A program made the position numbers and the translations under genes. Positions 60,555 through 64,000 of a stretch of DNA of 64,000 nucleotides are shown here, piece after piece; the stretch's first letter is position 1; each line of letters begins with the position of its first letter. The notes beneath the pieces were generated by a model. That model was not told the origin of the DNA and made no database searches. It was given only the letters and a program-made list of their open reading frames with translations. Source of the stretch: Halobellus captivus (GTDB taxonomy: Archaea > Halobacteriota > Halobacteria > Halobacteriales > Haloferacaceae); assembly GCF_007655485.1 (NCBI RefSeq), contig NZ_VJXQ01000002.1, positions 431,183-495,182 of the forward strand, given 5' to 3'.

Positions 60555-61958
60555 CTAGTTGGAGCCCCGTTTATCGCCCGTGTATCGGGGTGGTTGCACT
60601 GTCGCAGAGATATCCGTCTGAACGTGCTTCTCGATCGTTGGGTTCGGAGATTCTCCTCCAGGTTCTCCCCAAACGACAGTAACCTCTGTGCCCGGTTCGG
60701 TGTATTCAGTGTCAAGGACTGCGAGGGAAGTCATCTGACGGATATCCCACTGGAAAGAACGGGAGTGTGAAATCCCGATCGATTCGTCGTCCTTCAGGAC
60801 CTCGTCGTACGCTTGACGCGCCCATCCGATCCGGGGTAGGTTGTTCATAAATTTGTGGTTATCTCCCTCACCGAAAAGCGAGTTATTGATGCGATGGACG
60901 TCCTCGTTGTCCCAAATGAGAGACACGAGCTCTCGCTCAGGATTCTCGATCTCTGCCTCTATCGCCGCTTTACCAATGAAGTCGTGATCGAGGTCGACCA
61001 GCTTTCCGTACCCCAGTTCAATCGATCTGAGGTAGTAGTCACGGACGTCGTTCGATTCAAAGCTCCCCTCGAGCGAAAAGGTGGCTTCTAACGGTTCTTC
61101 ACTCGTCCCCCATTTGCCGTACTTCTCTTCTTTTTCCCCGTCGGCCCACTGTCGGTATCCTTCCATTTCGTCGAGGTCGTACACCGGACGCGGGTGGGGT
61201 GGAACCCATCCAACCCGGACGGAATTCGAGACGTAGGTCCGCGACCCAAGCCGTTTCAGCCCGTAGTCCTCACCGACCTCAACGATCGCTTCAATCAGTC
61301 CGTCGTAGTTCTCAAAGGAACCGATGAATTCGAATCCAGCCTCCGGGGACATCCCGTGTCCGAGCGCGATGGTTTCGTAGCCAGCAAGTTCGATTTCCTC
61401 GAAGCGGTAAAATCCGATATTACGGAAGTCGTCGTCGGTGAGTTCGTCAAGGATGTCGTACGCGTTCGGGCCCTGAAGTTGAAGGACGTGTTTCTCTGGG
61501 TCTCCAGGAAGCAACGAAGTCGGCGGTTCGATCTCCGCCGTTACATCGTAGTCACCCGTTTCGATATTGTATTGGATCCACTTCGTAGCGTGCATACCCG
61601 GTGCATAGAACTCTTCGTCACCAAGTCGAAGAAGGGGTCCGTCACCCATGTGATACCCCTCGTGGTTGCACATCACAATTTGCTTCGCCTTTCCGATCTC
61701 GAAGTTGTCGAAATCGTTGACGCACAGACGCTTCAACAGACGAACGACGTCAGGCCCCGTGAGCCGGAGCGAAGTCATATGGTGAGATAAGTCAGCGAGC
61801 GCGGCCGTTTCAGCGATCGCCCGCACCTCGTCGATCCAGTTTGTCTGTTCGTTCGGCACTACGGGGAAATGCCCTTCGTAGTATCCACCCTGCTTGCGGA
61901 ACGATTCGACGAGGTTTTCCTGCTCTTTGACCCACTGATCAAGGTTTTTCAAGCTCAT
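60555..61958 (-). CDS. LigM/DesA-like tetrahydrofolate-dependent aryl O-demethylase
   Basis: A 467-aa member of the GcvT/aminomethyltransferase fold. Length and sequence resemble bacterial vanillate/syringate demethylases (LigM about 471 aa): LADLSHHMTSLRLTGPDVV with His59-His60, GKAKQIVMCNHEGYHMGDG, LQLQGPNAYDILDEL, LGSRTYVSNSVRVGWVPPHP and VDLDHDFIGKAAIEAE. Such enzymes move the methyl of methoxyarenes to tetrahydrofolate. GcvT or DmdA are shorter, so less likely. A TTTATC box at 61982-61987 lies 27 bp before ATG 61958 (leaderless). Codon use is less G/C-rich than core genes. Confidence 0.85.
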   Translation of the reverse strand: MSLKNLDQWVKEQENLVESFRKQGGYYEGHFPVVPNEQTNWIDEVRAIAETAALADLSHHMTSLRLTGPDVVRLLKRLCVNDFDNFEIGKAKQIVMCNHEGYHMGDGPLLRLGDEEFYAPGMHATKWIQYNIETGDYDVTAEIEPPTSLLPGDPEKHVLQLQGPNAYDILDELTDDDFRNIGFYRFEEIELAGYETIALGHGMSPEAGFEFIGSFENYDGLIEAIVEVGEDYGLKRLGSRTYVSNSVRVGWVPPHPRPVYDLDEMEGYRQWADGEKEEKYGKWGTSEEPLEATFSLEGSFESNDVRDYYLRSIELGYGKLVDLDHDFIGKAAIEAEIENPERELVSLIWDNEDVHRINNSLFGEGDNHKFMNNLPRIGWARQAYDEVLKDDESIGISHSRSFQWDIRQMTSLAVLDTEYTEPGTEVTVVWGEPGGESPNPTIEKHVQTDISATVQPPRYTGDKRGSN

Positions 61959-62384
61959 ACAGTCGGTAGTCAGCTTCATCAGATAAAGCTATTTCGTTAA
62001 CCATAATTCAATGGAAGATTCATCGCGTTGGAAATCGAAGCGGAGAGTTGTGGATACCAAGTGATTGATTCCGAACAGAGGGACCATTGATCAGGTTGCA
62101 AAGGCAAGCGCGGTTTCTCAGTCCGTTCGGAGTTCTAGTAAGTCAAAGACACGGTACCGAACCAGCAGGCGGTGATCAGTTGTCCGGGACTTTGACGTAA
62201 AATGTCGAACCCAGCTGTTCACCACCCGAGGCAGATAGTCGATCTACATACTCTACATACTGTAGAAACGCGCGCACAAGCAGTTGACGTTGTCTCAACC
62301 GATCCCTTTGAGCAACGGATTATTTGTACAATATACTGTCATAATTAACAACACTTAATATACTACGGTTATTTGTGACCAAAG
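61959..62384. promoter_or_regulatory. A+T-rich divergent regulatory region ligM-like / tctC
   Basis: It holds the TTTATC box of the demethylase (61982-61987) and CTTAATATAC at 62354-62363, 26 bp before the tctC ATG (leaderless). CTACATACT occurs at 62244-62252 and, within the small inverted repeat CTACA-TAC-TGTAG, at 62253-62265, possible operator sites. AATATACT is repeated about 27 bp apart at 62332 and 62358. No gene seen. Confidence 0.55.
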
Positions 62385-63452
62385 ATGCAATCGAAAAGAC
62401 GATCGTTTATCAAAAGTGTTGCAGCAGGTGGGCTCCTCACAACAGCCGCGGGCTGCTTAGGTAATGACGACTCGGATTCGGGCGGCGATTCAGGGTCGGG
62501 TGGAGACTCAACCGGTGACTCCGATTCGGGTGGAGACACGGATTCGGGTGGGGACTCAGGCTCGGATTTCCCATCTGAAACGATGAATTGGCTCGTCGGC
62601 GCGAGTGCAGGAGGAGGATTCGATACGGCGGTTCGGGGCTTGGTTCAGTTCGTGCCGGACTACTTCGATGCAGATGTAGACCATGTCGTGGAGAATGTTA
62701 CTCCTCCGCGATCGATGTTTCTACAGCTCTATCGGTCGGATCCGGACGGCTACACGATTGGGAGCTTCCCGTACGAGGGTGAGATCGGTGCGTACACTAC
62801 CGGTGCGGATATCCCGAACCCGGCAGAGCTTACGGCAATTGCGCGGTTGATCACCACCGAGTACGTCGTCTTTGTCGGTGCCGATACGGGAATCGAATCC
62901 CTCGAAGATTTACAGGAATATGGGCCGCTTGTGTGGGCGACGCCGGGAGAGGGTACGACAGCATGGCAGTCCAGCATCATTACCTCCGGTATCCTTGATC
63001 TCGACGTGTCACTACTCAACTTCGAGTCGACACCCGAAGCGGTTTCAGCGATTCTCCGTGGTGACGCCGAAGTCAGCCTCGGCCCCAACACGACAGGAGC
63101 GATCCAGGAAGCTGTGCAAGCTGGCGACGTGATTCCCCTAGCCATTTTCAGCGAAGAAGTGCCGGAAATCTATGAAGGAACGCCAACAGCGGCAGAGGCA
63201 GGGTATGAAGAATTCCTTGCACTCAATCTTGACCGGGTAATCTTTGGTCCACCGGAGATTCCAAGCGACCGGGTCGATATCATCGCGGATGCAATCCTTG
63301 AGACGCTGGATTCCGACGAAATGCAGCAGTGGGCAGAGGACAACGACGCATTCCTCAACCCCACCGGACCGGATGAGCTCGGCGGACTCATTGAACAGGC
63401 GGTCGATCTCGCCGCCGAGTACGAGGAGATACTGTCTAACCCGCCTAGCTAG
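62385..63452 (+). CDS. TctC-type (Bug family) substrate-binding lipoprotein
   Basis: A 355-aa binding protein of the tripartite tricarboxylate transporter (TTT) family. It has Tat/lipoprotein signal KRRSFIKSVAAGGLLTTAAGC with lipobox Cys, and a Gly-Asp-Ser linker to about residue 62. The mature domain has MNWLVGASAGGGFDTAVRGL (PxGxGGxxD-like motif), GPLVWATPGEGTTAWQSSII and ILRGDAEVSLGPNTTGAI. TTT systems carry carboxylates, including aromatic acids. The small membrane protein at 63803-64000 on the other strand may be its TctB. Leaderless promoter at 62354-62363. Confidence 0.9.
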   Translation: MQSKRRSFIKSVAAGGLLTTAAGCLGNDDSDSGGDSGSGGDSTGDSDSGGDTDSGGDSGSDFPSETMNWLVGASAGGGFDTAVRGLVQFVPDYFDADVDHVVENVTPPRSMFLQLYRSDPDGYTIGSFPYEGEIGAYTTGADIPNPAELTAIARLITTEYVVFVGADTGIESLEDLQEYGPLVWATPGEGTTAWQSSIITSGILDLDVSLLNFESTPEAVSAILRGDAEVSLGPNTTGAIQEAVQAGDVIPLAIFSEEVPEIYEGTPTAAEAGYEEFLALNLDRVIFGPPEIPSDRVDIIADAILETLDSDEMQQWAEDNDAFLNPTGPDELGGLIEQAVDLAAEYEEILSNPPS

Positions 63453-63802
63453 ACAGACGCCAACTCGCATAGCGAACCGATCAGTCACTGTCGTATCGAC
63501 CCACCGACTATCGCGAACCTGATTTTGTGAAGGTGGCGTGCAGTCACCGAGGCCACATTCGTATCCAGCTCAGTGGTTTTGCGTCATCCGTTTTCTCTGA
63601 TTGGTCTCGTTCCATCAAATCTGACGGGGCGTCATACGAGCTGTTTTCCAGCTCCCCACTGTACGATTCAGAGACCACCGAAAAGAGGTACGCCACCGTG
63701 TACAAACAGCGTTCACCACAACGGCGTCACTGGCTCATATTCTGCCGATGTGTAAGTTCGGCGTAGCGAATAGAATACAACTCCGGAATCGGAACTGATT
63801 GA
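63453..63802. other. Gene-free convergent spacer
   Basis: Between the stops of tctC and the tctB-like gene. A GTG-started frame 63527-63766 has Cys/Arg/Ser-rich content and no family resemblance. No repeat, tRNA or clear T-run was noted. Confidence 0.45.
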
Positions 63803-64000
63803 TCACGGAAGGAGGAACGCGAACCAGCTATCAGTAAACAGCCGCATCTCTAAGACCATATCAAAGACGAGATAGATGAACAGTAACGTTATGCCTGTAT
63901 AAAGGACTGTCCTGACAACATTTTGTTTCGCGGTGATGCGATAGTATCCCAGTAGCACAATCGTGATCGATTCGACAGCTCCGACGTAATGGAACAGGAG
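63803..64000 (-). CDS. C-terminal end of a small membrane protein, TctB-like (5' end outside window)
   Basis: The minus frame runs from the window edge to TGA at 63803-63805 with 65 codons and no start. It has two hydrophobic segments, ESITIVLLGYYRI and TVLYTGITLLFIYLVFDMVL, and ends SWFAFLLP. Two C-terminal helices joined by a basic loop (TAKQNVVRT) and a short tail are typical of TctB, the small TTT membrane subunit, and the tctC-like gene is next to it. TctA would be expected further right. The assignment rests on context and shape. Confidence 0.6.
   Translation of the reverse strand, partial: LLFHYVGAVESITIVLLGYYRITAKQNVVRTVLYTGITLLFIYLVFDMVLEMRLFTDSWFAFLLP

Noticed and set aside
60555-61958. 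Annotation as glycine cleavage T protein or DMSP demethylase DmdA
   Set aside because: Those are about 360-380 aa. The 467-aa length and inserted motifs follow LigM/DesA, and there are no glycine-cleavage genes around.
63527-63766. 79-codon plus-strand ORF starting with GTG
   Set aside because: Ser/Arg/Cys-rich, no acidic bias, no homology recognised and no promoter seen.

Overview
The window is chromosomal DNA of an extremely halophilic archaeon (class Halobacteria; probably Haloferacales, though the rank below class is only an impression). The evidence is the very high G+C with G/C-ending codons, strongly acidic proteins, and TATA boxes about 25-29 bp before start codons (leaderless transcripts). 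Typical archaeal or haloarchaeal genes include split GMP synthetase, GatD, archease, UPF0179, a Vms1-like hydrolase, AglJ-like glycosyltransferase, KaiC/RAD55-like ATPases, Tat lipoproteins with Gly-Asp-Ser linkers, and many haloarchaea-only families.

Layout. 1-3.4 kb: two related histidine kinases in opposite orientation flank a RAD55-like protein and a cupin. 4-13.4 kb: housekeeping metabolism (HD phosphohydrolase, amidohydrolase, the pyrG-guaA operon, aldo/keto reductase, PEP carboxylase). 13.7-15.8 kb: a Rieske protein, a membrane-anchored HTH protein and DsbB. 15.9-21.5 kb: a branched-chain amino-acid-type ABC importer livHMGF, facing a convergent livK whose two halves are in swapped order, so it appears circularly permuted. 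21.9-26.8 kb: uridine kinase, alpha/beta hydrolase, AIR-synthase-like protein, DUF309, a zinc desuccinylase-like enzyme, UPF0179. 27.2-29.3 kb: a dgcN-dgcA pair (D-glutamate acetylation and racemisation). 29.4-40.2 kb: Vms1, a Bat-type HTH beside a 20-bp palindrome, an extradiol-dioxygenase-like protein, PHP, KaiC-like, MsrB, Usp, GatD, a zinc-finger/membrane pair and an amidohydrolase. 40.3-53.7 kb: tRNA-Glu and tRNA-Thr, an acyl-CoA oxidation fusion, AlkA-type glycosylase, a secreted coiled-coil protein next to a membrane-bound wHTH regulator, archease, a DUF502 protein, AglJ-like and GlmU-like enzymes.

53.7-64 kb looks like an accessory catabolic island. Parts are much more A+T-rich than the rest. 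It holds an MFS carrier, a Usp, two amidohydrolase-2 (ACMSD/LigW-like) enzymes, a two-Cys/two-His Rieske ferredoxin, an IclR regulator, a LigM/DesA-like tetrahydrofolate-dependent aryl O-demethylase, a TctC-type binding protein and, at the right edge, the C-terminus of a small membrane protein that resembles TctB. Together these suggest uptake and demethylation/decarboxylation of methoxylated aromatic acids, a reading by association.

A pattern not explained by any gene is that at least ten intergenic spacers carry imperfect tandem duplications with periods of about 20-33 bp. The period is exactly 24 bp at five of them, and the repeats often begin at or span the stop codon of the upstream gene. 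A related 33-bp repeat sits inside the 3' end of the PHP-domain gene.
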